Shown here piece by piece: positions 18,558 to 27,829 of a stretch of DNA of 64,000 nt. The position numbers were made by a program, and so were the translations under genes. Source of the stretch: Clostridia bacterium. Lineage in GTDB: Bacteria; Bacillota; Clostridia; Oscillospirales; CAG-272. Numbering within the stretch: the first letter of the stretch is position 1; the number at the start of each line of letters is the position of its first letter. The stretch covers positions 1 to 64,000 of the forward strand of contig JAFUJB010000007.1 in the NCBI GenBank assembly GCA_017473865.1, written 5' to 3'. A model generated the notes under the pieces. That model was not told where the DNA came from and ran no database searches. It saw nothing but the letters and a program-made list of their open reading frames with translations.

Positions 18558-18586
18558 ATTATATACATATACTGCCTTTCCGTCAA
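18558..18586 (-). promoter_or_regulatory. Promoter of the pot operon
   Basis: Minus strand TTGACG (18586-18581), 17-nt spacer, TATAAT (18563-18558). A weaker set, TTGTAC, 16 nt, TATAAT, follows just downstream. The -35 region also exists in the second repeat unit, where the -10 is lost. Confidence 0.65.
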
Positions 18587-18758
18587 TAGTTTTTACGTTT
18601 TTTGTAAGCTATTATACGTGTTAATCGCGGTATTGTATGGGCTTCGCCCATATACTACCCCTGATATACTGCCTTTCCGTCAATAGTTTTTGTGTTTTAT
18701 AGCACATTATACATACAAATAACGGCGGTATACGGGCTTAACCCATATACCGCCGTAT
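18567..18758. repeat. Two tandem units of about 97 bp: promoter -35 box plus hairpin
   Basis: Both units start with atatactgcctttccgtcaa (18567 and 18664), then a diverged AT-rich spacer, then a hairpin with GGGC...GCCC or GGG...CCC. On the minus strand the shared box carries TTGACG. The inner copy is the pot promoter; the outer copy runs into the first hairpin instead of a -10. Confidence 0.75.
18723..18757 (-). terminator. Terminator after the P-II-like gene
   Basis: Stem CGGCGGTATACGGG / CCCATATACCGCCG (one wobble) around a short loop, 54 bp past the stop at 18811, followed on the minus strand by TTATTTG. Confidence 0.65.
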
Positions 18759-18810
18759 TGTTTATAGAGAGATGGTGTAATAGTTTTGCCGATACACCTG
18801 GTATTTTGCC

Positions 18811-19515
18811 CTATATACCCATTACCGAGTCGATAGGCAACGACAAAACAAGCCCGTTTGCCTCACTGTGCGTGCCGTATTTTTCGCTTATTGCTTTCAT
18901 TATATTCGTCTTGTTTTCAGCGTCTGCGAGTATAAGCAATACTTCTTTCTCTTCTTGCATATTCACTCCCCAGAACCCTGCCGATTCCTCGGTTATCAAT
19001 TCTCGGCTGTGTATTACAGTTCCGCCGCTTGCACCCGCTTCCCTTGCAGCTACCATTACGTCTCCGCTGAAGCCTCTGTTTACTATTGCGGCAACAAGTG
19101 AATAATTCTTTTCATTCATATTTATTACTTCTCCCTCTTCCGCGTCATTTTGCTTTCCGTCTGTTTCTGCAATGTCGTAGTCTTTTACTATAAGCTTTAA
19201 AAACAGGTTGTTTGCGCCCGTCAATGCTACTGTAAACGCTATACCGCTGTTCACGGTATTCATACGCAATTCATTGTGGAGTTTTTTCAGCATTATGTTT
19301 GCATAGGCCTTCGGAAGCATACTGACAAGAACCCTCTTTTCAGACGTTCCAAGTCCAAGCATATCGAGTATCTCGCTCGATGCCGTGCCCTCTGCCAACA
19401 TACTGTATTGCAACGGCAATCCGTTATTTTTAAAAACCTCAACCGCCTTGCCTGACAGTTTTTCCGTGGTTATCAAAACCAATGCCCTGATGGGTGGATT
19501 CTTTGTGTTCGCCAT
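18811..19515 (-). CDS. P-II-like regulatory protein with two tandem domains
   Basis: 234 residues. Two ferredoxin-like halves of about 110 residues each are visible; the second contains AAIVNRGFSGDVMVAAREAGASGGTVIHSR, close to the P-II family signature. It sits 3 bp downstream of a DUF1538 membrane protein, a known pairing in Firmicutes. It probably senses a small molecule and regulates that transporter-like partner, which is inference. No T-loop Tyr for uridylylation is apparent. Confidence 0.8.
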   Translation of the reverse strand: MANTKNPPIRALVLITTEKLSGKAVEVFKNNGLPLQYSMLAEGTASSEILDMLGLGTSEKRVLVSMLPKAYANIMLKKLHNELRMNTVNSGIAFTVALTGANNLFLKLIVKDYDIAETDGKQNDAEEGEVINMNEKNYSLVAAIVNRGFSGDVMVAAREAGASGGTVIHSRELITEESAGFWGVNMQEEKEVLLILADAENKTNIMKAISEKYGTHSEANGLVLSLPIDSVMGI

Positions 19516-19518
19516 AGT

Positions 19519-21042
19519 TTAATCCTCCTCCAGTTCGATAATCTCGTCGCTATCGACGGGTACTTCAATCTGTTCGGTAGACTTAATAAGCTTTTTACTC
19601 TTAAATTTATATATCAGACCCATTGTCTGTATGGCAATCAAAGGAGTGAGAGCAACCAGCGCAACAACGCCGAATGCGTCCGTCATTATGTTACCGTTTG
19701 ATGCCGTACACGCTCCTATACTAAGGGGCAACAGAAAAGTAGACGTCATAGGTCCACTCGCAACACCGCCCGAGTCGAACGCTATACCGACAAATATCCT
19801 CGGTACGAAGAAAGACATAACCAAAGCTATGATATATCCCGGAATTATTATCCACTGTATCGGTATTCCTGCGAGAACTCTGAATATTGCAAGCCCTACA
19901 CTCACCGCTACACCCACAGACATACTTGTGTTCATAGCTTTTACTGAAATTGCTCCGTCTGTTACGCTTTCTACCTGATGGTTCAAAATCTGTATCGCCG
20001 GCTCGGCTTTTACTATATAATAACCGATAAGCATTCCTATCGGTATGAGTATCCATCTGTATTCGAGGCTTGCAAGCTCTTCGCCAAGGTACGCACCCAC
20101 GGGCGCAAACCCAAGATTAACTCCGCACAAAAACAGTACAAGCCCAATATAAGTATAAGCAAAACCTATACCCATTTTGAAAAGCAGTTTTTTGTGGTAA
20201 CGGCGGCATATAAGCTGGAATATCAGAAATACCGCAACAATCGGAAGAAGGGATATAAACACTTCCTTTGCATATCTGGGCAAGCCGTGCAAGAACACCT
20301 TTGCAACGTCCCGTGTCGTCGTTACAGTTTCAATATCCTTTAAAAACAGCGCCGTTTTGTCGGGTTTATAAAAGCACCCCAATATCATTACTGCAAGTAT
20401 CGGACCAACACTCGAAAGAGCAACAAGACCGAAGCTGTCGCTTTCTGCGTTTTTGTCACCTCTTACCGATGCAAGTCCTACGCCCATTGCCATAATAAAC
20501 GGTACAGTCATCGGACCCGTAGTTACTCCCCCTGAGTCAAATGCTACGGCAAGAAAATCTTTCGGAACCAGAAATGAGAGTCCAAGAATACCGGTATAAA
20601 AAAACACAAGCATTATCGGAAGGCTGACGTTATCCCTGATTCTGATTATCGAAAGGGCAAGAAACACACCTACACCAGCCGCCACTGCAATTATCATTAT
20701 AAGATTGGGCAAACCGGGCACCTGCTCCGCCAAAACCTGCAGATCGGGCTCAGATATCGTTATTATAAATCCCATCAAAAAGCCGATAAGCAAGATTATT
20801 AATACCCTTTTTGACTTTGAGATTTGTACGCCTATACCCTCTCCAAGCGGTGTCATTGCCATTTCTGCGCCAAGCTGAAAAAATCCCATACCGATTATGA
20901 GCATTATCGCGCCCGACAGAAACAGCACTATGTGCCCGAGTTCCATCGGCACCAGCAATACGCTTATCAAAAGCACGATCAAAGTAATCGGCAATACCGC
21001 TGAAAGCGATTCTCTTGTCTTTTCTTTAAGCTTTGGATTCAT
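19519..21042 (-). CDS. DUF1538 membrane protein, transporter-like
   Basis: 507 residues with two homologous halves. Each half holds a conserved motif: FDSGGVTTGPMTVPFIMAMG (about 168-187) and FDSGGVASGPMTSTFLLPLS (about 415-434). The repeated GG-x-T/S-GPMT motif in a polytopic protein suggests an inverted-repeat transporter or channel. Substrate unknown. AAAGGCGG stands 5 nt before the ATG. It is the first gene of a two-gene operon with the P-II-like protein. Confidence 0.85.
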   Translation of the reverse strand: MNPKLKEKTRESLSAVLPITLIVLLISVLLVPMELGHIVLFLSGAIMLIIGMGFFQLGAEMAMTPLGEGIGVQISKSKRVLIILLIGFLMGFIITISEPDLQVLAEQVPGLPNLIMIIAVAAGVGVFLALSIIRIRDNVSLPIMLVFFYTGILGLSFLVPKDFLAVAFDSGGVTTGPMTVPFIMAMGVGLASVRGDKNAESDSFGLVALSSVGPILAVMILGCFYKPDKTALFLKDIETVTTTRDVAKVFLHGLPRYAKEVFISLLPIVAVFLIFQLICRRYHKKLLFKMGIGFAYTYIGLVLFLCGVNLGFAPVGAYLGEELASLEYRWILIPIGMLIGYYIVKAEPAIQILNHQVESVTDGAISVKAMNTSMSVGVAVSVGLAIFRVLAGIPIQWIIIPGYIIALVMSFFVPRIFVGIAFDSGGVASGPMTSTFLLPLSIGACTASNGNIMTDAFGVVALVALTPLIAIQTMGLIYKFKSKKLIKSTEQIEVPVDSDEIIELEED

Positions 21043-21081
21043 CTTGCACCGCCTTTCGTTCGTTTTTTATAGTTATACCGT

Positions 21082-21114
21082 AAAAAAAGAAGGGCTGTAA
21101 ACCAACCCCTCTTT
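21082..21114 (-). terminator. Terminator after ispH-rpsA
   Basis: Minus strand AAAGAGGGG / CCCTTCTTT with an 11-nt loop and a T7 tail, 40 bp past the stop. Confidence 0.65.
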
Positions 21115-21154
21115 GTCGGCTTTTAATTATGTAAAGTCGCTTGAGTGTCTTTTA

Positions 21155-23200
21155 TTATTCTTCTTCCTTGTCATCTTTTGCATCATCGGGAACATAGTCT
21201 TCAGGCATAGCTTCTTCTGCTGCCTTTGCTTCTTCGATGAGAGCTCTGATGGAAAGGCTGATTTTGCGGTTTTCCATATCGATGTCGGTGATCTTCGCTT
21301 CTACTTCCTGACCGTTTTCAAGAACGTCAGCAGGCTTGCTGATCTTCTTGTCTGCAATCTGGGAAATGTGGATGAGACCGTCAACACCGGGAAGTACTTC
21401 TGCAAACGCACCGAAAGGCATCATATTTACAACCTTAACAGTTGCAACATCGCCTACTGCGTACTTTTCAACAAATGCGTTCCAGGGGTTATTTTCTTCT
21501 GTCTTGTATCCAAGAGAAATTCTCTTTGTTTCCAAATCAAAATCCTTTACGTATACAGTAAGTGTTTCGCCGATGGAAACAACTTCCGAAGGATGTCTGA
21601 AGTGTGTCCAAGAAAGCTCTGTGCTGTGGATCATACCGTCAACACCGCCGAGGTCTACGAATACGCCGTAGTTTGTAATAGACTTAACTTTACCTTCGTA
21701 TTTCTTGTCCTTTTCAAGTGTTGACCAGAATGCTTCTTCTGCTGCTTTCTTTTCTTCTCTTGCTACTACACGGATGGATGCAACAGCTCTTCTTCTCTGT
21801 TCGTTGATGTCGATAATCTTAACCTTTGTATCTGTACCCTTGAGTACGGAAAGATCAGCATCCTTTGCAAGTCCTGTGTGAGATGCGGGAACAAACAACT
21901 TCTGTCCTTCAGCAAATACGAGAACTCCGCCTCTGATAACGTCTGTTACCTTGCCTTCAAGAACCTTGCCTTCGTTAAAGCTTTCAACAACGTTCTTCCA
22001 GTTTGTGATTGCGTCTACTCTCTTCTTTGAAAGTGATGCAACACCGTCGATGTCGCTTACTCTCGTTACCATAACTTCAATCTCGTCGCCTACTTTAAAC
22101 TCGTCTTCGAGTTTTACAGCGGGATTATCCGATACTTCGCTGTAAGGAACTATACCTGTTACCTTAGCGCCGAGGTCAACCTGTACTTCATTTGAGTTAA
22201 CTGCAAGTACGATACCCTTAACGATGTCTCCTGTATTTAAAGTTTTGAATGACTCCTCAAGCATTGCAGCAAAATCGTCGTTTGCTACCATAGTGTCAAT
22301 GTTTTTTGTGTTTTCGCTCATTTTGTTTTTTACCTCCTCTATGATACTGCCCGGAGTCGATGCTCCTGCAGATATACCCACTTTCATATTATTCCCCAGT
22401 ATACACAGATCAAGCTCGTCTGCATTTTCAATAAGCACAGTGTTCGGCTGATGCTTTTTGGCTGTATCGTACAGCTTGTTTGTGTTGGAGCTGTTTCTGC
22501 CGCCGATTATAACCATACAGTCAACCTTTTGCGCTAATTTTTCGGTTTCTGTCTGTCTTTTTTCGGTAACAGAACATATTGTATCAAAAATAAATGAATT
22601 TGTATATACTTTTTCAATAATTTTTTGACTTTTTTTCCATTCTGTTAGATTTTGCGTTGTCTGGGAGACAACTACAGCCTTTTTTTGTGCATTTTTATTA
22701 GTATTCACATATTTTTCGAGAGATTCAACACCAGAAAATACCTCGTACTCTCCCTCGGCAAAGCTTACTATTCCCTTTACCTCGGGGTGATCGGGGTCGC
22801 CGTACACCAAAAGAAGCGTATCTTTGTCTGCGTTGTCTTTTACTATCTTGTGTATTTTCTTTACGTACGGACACGCACAGTCAAGATAGTTAAACCCCTT
22901 TTTCCCTGCCGAAAACTTTTCAAGTTTTTCATACACCTGCTTGGTTACTCCGTGCGCTCTGACTACAACGGTACACGGATTATCATCATCACATTCATCG
23001 TAAACTCTTTCAAGCTCATCCTCGCTAATAATACCTACACCCTTTTTTTCAAGGTCCTCGGATATCGTCGGATTGTGAATGAGATTTCCAAGCGTATATA
23101 TTTTGTGCGTCTTTTTTTCTTCGATTAGTCCGTAGACGGAATTTACCGCTCTGTCTACTCCGAAGCAAAAGCCAGCATTCTTTGCGATCTCAATTATCAT
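21155..23200 (-). CDS. ispH-rpsA: Fused IspH (HMBPP reductase) and ribosomal protein S1
   Basis: 681 residues. The N-terminal 290 are IspH, the last MEP-pathway enzyme making IPP and DMAPP; its 4Fe-4S cysteines are C12 (GFCFGVDRA), C110 (DCACP) and C209 (DTICSVT). After a linker come four S1 RNA-binding domains starting at about residue 323 (TGDIVKGIVLAVNSNEVQVD), 400, 485 and 570. The fusion is known in Clostridia. The C-terminus is acidic (DDAKDDKEEE). It is the last gene of the purD-baiN-cmk-plsC-ispH operon. The frame is continuous across the junction. Confidence 0.95.
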   Translation of the reverse strand: MIIEIAKNAGFCFGVDRAVNSVYGLIEEKKTHKIYTLGNLIHNPTISEDLEKKGVGIISEDELERVYDECDDDNPCTVVVRAHGVTKQVYEKLEKFSAGKKGFNYLDCACPYVKKIHKIVKDNADKDTLLLVYGDPDHPEVKGIVSFAEGEYEVFSGVESLEKYVNTNKNAQKKAVVVSQTTQNLTEWKKSQKIIEKVYTNSFIFDTICSVTEKRQTETEKLAQKVDCMVIIGGRNSSNTNKLYDTAKKHQPNTVLIENADELDLCILGNNMKVGISAGASTPGSIIEEVKNKMSENTKNIDTMVANDDFAAMLEESFKTLNTGDIVKGIVLAVNSNEVQVDLGAKVTGIVPYSEVSDNPAVKLEDEFKVGDEIEVMVTRVSDIDGVASLSKKRVDAITNWKNVVESFNEGKVLEGKVTDVIRGGVLVFAEGQKLFVPASHTGLAKDADLSVLKGTDTKVKIIDINEQRRRAVASIRVVAREEKKAAEEAFWSTLEKDKKYEGKVKSITNYGVFVDLGGVDGMIHSTELSWTHFRHPSEVVSIGETLTVYVKDFDLETKRISLGYKTEENNPWNAFVEKYAVGDVATVKVVNMMPFGAFAEVLPGVDGLIHISQIADKKISKPADVLENGQEVEAKITDIDMENRKISLSIRALIEEAKAAEEAMPEDYVPDDAKDDKEEE

Positions 23201-23221
23201 CGTATTTCCCTTTTCGGAATT

Positions 23222-23821
23222 TTATTCGTATATCAGTTCGAGTATTTTTTTGAACACGTATTCGCTTGCAGCTCCATACTCTGCCTGCGTACCGTTTTCG
23301 ATTTTTAAATCTTCATACGGTATAACCTTACCGACTTTGATATACACCTTTCTGAAAGGCATTATTTTATATTTTTTGGTTACTATTGAAACGGGCAATA
23401 TATCGGCTTTCGAGCGGTATGCTATCATACCTATGCCTGATTTTACGTCGGTATCCTTTGGTTCAACGTTCATATAGCGTTTTCCCTGCGGAAATACGCC
23501 CACGGCATCCCCATCTTTCAAACGGTTGATCGCCGTTTTTAAAGCGCCGGGATCAGCCATTCCTCTCTGTACGGGAAATGCGCCCAGCGTCCTTATAAGT
23601 ACGTTCAAAAGCGGAATTTTGAAAAGGGATGCTTTCGCCATAAATCTTATCTGTCTGTCGCAAGCGGCACCAAGTATTATCGGATCCCAATTGGACAGAT
23701 GGTTTGGACACACGAGAAGCGGCCCTTCTTTCGGGATGTTTTCAGCCCCTTTAAAATCCACTCTGAAAAGTCCCATAAACAGACCCTTCAGTATTTTTTT
23801 TAAGACAGCGTATGTTTTCAT
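23222..23821 (-). CDS. plsC: 1-acyl-glycerol-3-phosphate acyltransferase (PlsC family)
   Basis: A 199-residue membrane-associated acyltransferase that makes phosphatidic acid. The catalytic H-x4-D motif is N-H41-LSNW-D46. The second block GAFPVQRG and third block VFPQGKR follow. The usual third motif is FPEGTR, so Q replaces E here. Short but within the range of clostridial PlsC proteins. The gap to cmk is 11 bp and to ispH-rpsA 21 bp. Confidence 0.88.
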   Translation of the reverse strand: MKTYAVLKKILKGLFMGLFRVDFKGAENIPKEGPLLVCPNHLSNWDPIILGAACDRQIRFMAKASLFKIPLLNVLIRTLGAFPVQRGMADPGALKTAINRLKDGDAVGVFPQGKRYMNVEPKDTDVKSGIGMIAYRSKADILPVSIVTKKYKIMPFRKVYIKVGKVIPYEDLKIENGTQAEYGAASEYVFKKILELIYE

Positions 23822-23832
23822 CTGTATTTCTC

Positions 23833-24501
23833 TTAAAGGTTAATTTTTTCTCTGATAATTCTGATAATCTCGGAGATAGTCTGATCAATATTAAGATAAG
23901 AGCTGTCAAGCATTACGGCATCGTCTGCGGGTACTGCGGGAGCGACTGCTCTGTTTCTGTCGTTTTCGTCCCTCTTGAGCATATCACTCAAGACTTCTTC
24001 ATACGTGGTTTCAATGCCCTTTTCTATAAGTTCTTTGTATCTTCTCTGCGCTCTGATTTCGTCAGATGCAAACAGGAATATTTTCACCTCTGCATCCGGA
24101 AAAATAACCGTTCCGATATCTCTGCCGTCCATTATAACGTTATTCTTTTTCGCCGTATTTCTCTGTATATCAAGCAGAAATTCTCTTACCTTAGGGATGG
24201 CAGATACTTTTGATGCGTACATAGATATCTCGGGAAGTCTGATGTCTTTATTGACGTTTTCGCCGTTAAGAAGCACAACCTGACCTTCCTCGCTCTGCGC
24301 AAGTTCGAGGTTTATGTTTTTGAGGTTTGATATCACCTTTTCGGAGTCTGAAACGTCAATTTCGTTTCTGAACATATAAAGCCCTATCGCACGATACAAC
24401 GCTCCCGTATCAACGTAGAGTATATTAAGTTGCTTGGAAACGGCTCTTGCCATTACGCTTTTGCCTGAGCCTGACGGTCCGTCTAATGCTATTTTATACA
24501 T
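23833..24501 (-). CDS. cmk: Cytidylate kinase
   Basis: Phosphorylates CMP/dCMP using ATP. The P-loop GPSGSGKS is at residues 9-16. YVDTGALYRAI binds the nucleotide, and DGRDIGTVIFPDAEVKIFL is the CMP-binding signature. The 222-residue length is typical. cmk next to plsC and ispH-rpsA is a common Clostridia order. Confidence 0.95.
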   Translation of the reverse strand: MYKIALDGPSGSGKSVMARAVSKQLNILYVDTGALYRAIGLYMFRNEIDVSDSEKVISNLKNINLELAQSEEGQVVLLNGENVNKDIRLPEISMYASKVSAIPKVREFLLDIQRNTAKKNNVIMDGRDIGTVIFPDAEVKIFLFASDEIRAQRRYKELIEKGIETTYEEVLSDMLKRDENDRNRAVAPAVPADDAVMLDSSYLNIDQTISEIIRIIREKINL

Positions 24502-24535
24502 TTTCGTGTACTTTTTCTCCCCATATTGTAATTTT

Positions 24536-25780
24536 TCAGTTACTTGCCATATTAATTGCGGCTAAATTTGCCGTACTGAACGCTATCTGCAGATTAAATC
24601 CGCCTGTATATGCGTCAACGTCTATAACCTCGCCCGCAAAATAGAGATTTTTTATTTTCTTACTCTCCATCGTTTTCGGGTCGAGCTCTTTTACGTCAAT
24701 ACCGCCTGACGTTATTATCGCCTCTTCGATGGGTCTGTATCCGCTTACGGTACATTCGAGATTTTTTAATGTTTTTAGTATGTTCTGTCTCTCGGCTTTC
24801 GTAATCGAATTTACCTTTTTGTCCGGCATAATCCCCGTCAGTCTGACAAATACAGGAATAAGCTTCTGCGGAAGAAGCTCGGACAGCGAATTTACAAAAT
24901 CCTTATTCTTATATTTTTCGAAATCGTTGAGCAGTCTGTTATCGAGTGTTTTTTCATCAAGAGCGGGTTTCATGTCTATTCTGACAGCATACCTGTCTTT
25001 TTGCATCGGCTTCATATGGCACGACGCGCTAAGGACGGTAGGTCCGGAGAGTCCAAAATGTGTAAACAGCATCTCACCGAAGTCTGAATATATTTCTTTC
25101 TGTGTAAATTTGTCAAAAATGCTTACCCGCACGTTTTTCAGAGAAAGCCCCATAAGCTCTCTTGGCCAGTTCTCTTTGGTTTCAAGCGGAACGAGCGAGG
25201 GTTTGGGTTCTATTACGTTTATTCCCAGCTCTTTTGCGAAAATATATCCGTCGCCGTCGGAACCTGTTTTCGTATATGATTTGCCGCCTGTGCATATTGC
25301 GACCTTATCATAAAAAACGGTCTTGCCGCCCACTCTTACGCCCTTTACCTCATCATTTTCACATACCACTCCGTCAACCTTTTCGTGTACTATGCGTACT
25401 CCGTAGTCTTTGCAGTAGTCTCTCAATGCGTCTACGATGTCAAAAGATCTGTCCGACTGCGGAAACACTCTGTTTCCGCGTTCGGTCTTCAAAGGCACAC
25501 CTCTTCCTTCAAAGAAAGCCATTGTATCCTCCGAAGAAAATGCGGAATATGCCGCATACAAAAAACGCGCATTTGTGGGTACGTTTTCGATAAATGTGTT
25601 TCTGTCAGAGTTGTTCGTTACGTTGCATCTGCCTTTGCCCGTTATGGCAAGTTTTCTGCCTACCTGCTTCATTTTTTCATACAGGGTTACGTCGCATCCG
25701 TATTCGGCTGCTCTGCCCGCGCAGAACATACCTGCAGCGCCTCCGCCTATCACACATACTTTTATTCTGTCAAAACTCAT
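24536..25780 (-). CDS. NAD(P)/FAD-dependent oxidoreductase, HI0933/BaiN-like
   Basis: 414 residues. The Rossmann FAD motif is GGGAAGMFCAGRAAEYGCDVTLYE (starting residue 12). The family signature GRKLAITGKGRCNVTN follows, and the C-terminal FAD contact is YFAGEVIDVDAYTGGFNLQIA. The family includes BaiN-like bile-acid reductases, but most members have unknown substrates, so no bile-acid role is claimed. It overlaps purD by 4 bp. Confidence 0.9.
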   Translation of the reverse strand: MSFDRIKVCVIGGGAAGMFCAGRAAEYGCDVTLYEKMKQVGRKLAITGKGRCNVTNNSDRNTFIENVPTNARFLYAAYSAFSSEDTMAFFEGRGVPLKTERGNRVFPQSDRSFDIVDALRDYCKDYGVRIVHEKVDGVVCENDEVKGVRVGGKTVFYDKVAICTGGKSYTKTGSDGDGYIFAKELGINVIEPKPSLVPLETKENWPRELMGLSLKNVRVSIFDKFTQKEIYSDFGEMLFTHFGLSGPTVLSASCHMKPMQKDRYAVRIDMKPALDEKTLDNRLLNDFEKYKNKDFVNSLSELLPQKLIPVFVRLTGIMPDKKVNSITKAERQNILKTLKNLECTVSGYRPIEEAIITSGGIDVKELDPKTMESKKIKNLYFAGEVIDVDAYTGGFNLQIAFSTANLAAINMASN

Positions 25781-27042
25781 TTTCTTCCGATATCGTTGCG
25801 GTAGTGCATTTTATCGAAAGTAATGTTTTTGAGAGCCTTGTACGATTTTGCAATGGCGTCATCAAGGTCTTTTCCCGTTGCCGTTACACCGAGAACTCTG
25901 CCGCCTGCGGTATATATCTTACCGTTTTCAGCTTTTGTGCCTGCGTGGTACACAAACAGGTCGTCAGCATCAAACGCAGGATGGTCAAGTCCGAAAATTT
26001 CCTTGCCCGATTCGTATTTTGTGGGGTAACCGCCCGAAGCAAGTACGATACATACTGCTGCTCCGTTGTCCCATTCAATAGAAATCTCGTCAAGTTTTTC
26101 GTCTATTACAGCGTTGATAATATCAACGAAGTCTGTCTTCAGTCTGGGAAGAATCGCCTGCGTTTCGGGGTCTCCGAAACGAGCGTTGTATTCAATAACT
26201 CTGGGGCCTTTGGGAGTAAGCATAAGTCCAAAATAAATTACGCCCTTAAACGTTCTTCCCTCTTTATTCATTGCATCCATTGTGGGCTTGTAGATAGTTC
26301 TGTAACATTCTTCCGCAACGGCTTCCGTATAATTCTTGCTGGGAGAAAATGCGCCCATACCGCCCGTATTGAGTCCTTGATCGTTGTCAAGCGCTCTCTT
26401 ATGGTCTTGCGCCGAAACCATTGGAACGATGGTCTTGCCGTCGGTAAATGCAAGTACGGATACTTCAGGACCCGTCAAAAATTCTTCAATTACAACGCGG
26501 CTGCCCGATTCACCGAACACCTTGTCGCACATAATGCTTTTTACTGCATCCTCTGCCTCAGCATAGTCCTTGGCAATAATAACACCCTTGCCGAGAGCAA
26601 GTCCGTCTGCCTTGATTACTGTGGGATAATCGTTCTGTGTTCTTATATATTCAAGAGCCTTTTCAGCATCCTCAAAAACTTCGTAGTTTGCGGTAGGGAT
26701 TGAGTATTTCTTCATCAATTCCTTGGAGAATACTTTGCTTCCCTCGATTATTGCCGCACACTGACGGGGACCGAATGCACGAATTCCTTTTGCTTCAAGA
26801 GCATCGACAGTTCCAAGCATAAGCGGGTCATCGGGAGCTACGAAAACAAGGTCAAACTTGTATTCCTCCGCCGCATTTACAATTCCCTGAACGTCGGTTG
26901 CCTTTATGGGCAAGCAGGTCGCGATTGACGCAATACCGCCGTTACCGGGAGCACAGAAAAGCTCGGGGGCATATTTGCTTTCGTGTAACTTTTTTACTAT
27001 GGCGTGTTCTCTTCCGCCGCCTCCAACAACAAGAATCTTCAT
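25777..27042 (-). CDS. purD: Phosphoribosylamine-glycine ligase
   Basis: Second step of purine synthesis (PRA plus glycine plus ATP gives GAR). It starts MKILVVGGGGREHAIV, the phosphate-binding Gly loop. The ATP-grasp region includes VIKADGLALGKGV, and the metal site is IEYNARFGDPETQAILPRL. The 421-residue length is normal. It heads the five-gene operon. purL is 20 kb away, so the purine genes are scattered here. Confidence 0.96.
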   Translation of the reverse strand: MKILVVGGGGREHAIVKKLHESKYAPELFCAPGNGGIASIATCLPIKATDVQGIVNAAEEYKFDLVFVAPDDPLMLGTVDALEAKGIRAFGPRQCAAIIEGSKVFSKELMKKYSIPTANYEVFEDAEKALEYIRTQNDYPTVIKADGLALGKGVIIAKDYAEAEDAVKSIMCDKVFGESGSRVVIEEFLTGPEVSVLAFTDGKTIVPMVSAQDHKRALDNDQGLNTGGMGAFSPSKNYTEAVAEECYRTIYKPTMDAMNKEGRTFKGVIYFGLMLTPKGPRVIEYNARFGDPETQAILPRLKTDFVDIINAVIDEKLDEISIEWDNGAAVCIVLASGGYPTKYESGKEIFGLDHPAFDADDLFVYHAGTKAENGKIYTAGGRVLGVTATGKDLDDAIAKSYKALKNITFDKMHYRNDIGRK

Positions 27043-27084
27043 AATCTTCCTCCGCGTGTGTCAATAAAAATAATAATTATAATT

Positions 27085-27113
27085 ATTTTACATCATATCG
27101 TAAAAAATGTCAA
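27085..27113 (-). promoter_or_regulatory. Promoter of the purD operon
   Basis: Minus strand TTGACA (27113-27108), 17-nt spacer, TAAAAT (27090-27085), 43 bp upstream of purD. No purine riboswitch fits in the short leader. Confidence 0.7.
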
Positions 27114-27152
27114 TAAACAAGGCGCAATAAAAACGCCGTTTGACAATAATAT

Positions 27153-27186
27153 ATGGCTATATATGGTTTTACGCATATATAGCCAT
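27153..27186 (-). terminator. Terminator after the HAD gene
   Basis: Stem ATGGCTATATATG / CATATATAGCCAT with an 8-nt loop, overlapping the first bases after the HAD stop; minus-strand tail TATTATTG. Confidence 0.65.
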
Positions 27187-27190
27187 TAGC

Positions 27191-27826
27191 TCAAAACAAA
27201 TATTTTTCTATATCCTCAAAAGAGCTACAAACGGTCTTACCCGTTTCAATGAGTGTTGCTGAATCCGTATGTCCTTTTGAATACAGCAGACAATCAATTC
27301 CAAGGGATTCTGCAGTATCGACATCGTGCAAGGTGTCGCCGATCATCACACACTCTGCCCTGTCAATATTTTCTCTCTCAAAAAGCGCTTTTGCTCTTTC
27401 GATCTTACTGCCCGCTTCATAGTCGCCCGACGCACTTATTTCATCGAAAAATTCATAAACACCGAGCCGTTTTGCCTGTTTTGTCAAATCATCCGTATGT
27501 GCAGCGGAAAGAATATATTGTTTAACACCTTTTTCTTTCAACCTCAAAAGCAACTTTTCAGCTCCGCAGGCTAGCTTTATTTGGTTTTCCTTTTCCAAAT
27601 AAAACCTGCCGTAAAGCGGTTTTATTATATCCATCGTTATGACGCTGAGATCAAAAATATGCTCGTAAAATTTGTATATGGGAGTGTCAACGTAACTGTA
27701 GTACTGTTCAAGCGTAATCAGCGGCTTTTCATACATTTTGAGCATATCGTTTACCGCTTCATAAGACGCTTGTATGTCGTCGAGCAGAGTGCCGTTCCAG
27801 TCCCATATTACGTGCCTATATTTCAT
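27191..27826 (-). CDS. HAD-superfamily phosphatase (phosphoglycolate phosphatase-like)
   Basis: 211 residues. Motif I is DWNGTLLDD, with the nucleophile Asp at residue 9 and acid/base Asn-Gly spacing as in HAD hydrolases (N replaces the usual second D). Motif II is YILSAAHTD and motif IV MIGDTLHDVDTA. The D-x-N replacement is seen in some family members and may change activity. Substrate unknown. It is the last gene of the mecA-udg-AEC-pepT-HAD run. Confidence 0.85.
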   Translation of the reverse strand: MKYRHVIWDWNGTLLDDIQASYEAVNDMLKMYEKPLITLEQYYSYVDTPIYKFYEHIFDLSVITMDIIKPLYGRFYLEKENQIKLACGAEKLLLRLKEKGVKQYILSAAHTDDLTKQAKRLGVYEFFDEISASGDYEAGSKIERAKALFERENIDRAECVMIGDTLHDVDTAESLGIDCLLYSKGHTDSATLIETGKTVCSSFEDIEKYLF

Positions 27827-27829
27827 TTT

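Noticed and set aside
24536-25780. Specific bile-acid reductase (BaiN) activity
   Set aside because: Only general HI0933-family motifs are visible; the family is broad and no bai genes are adjacent.
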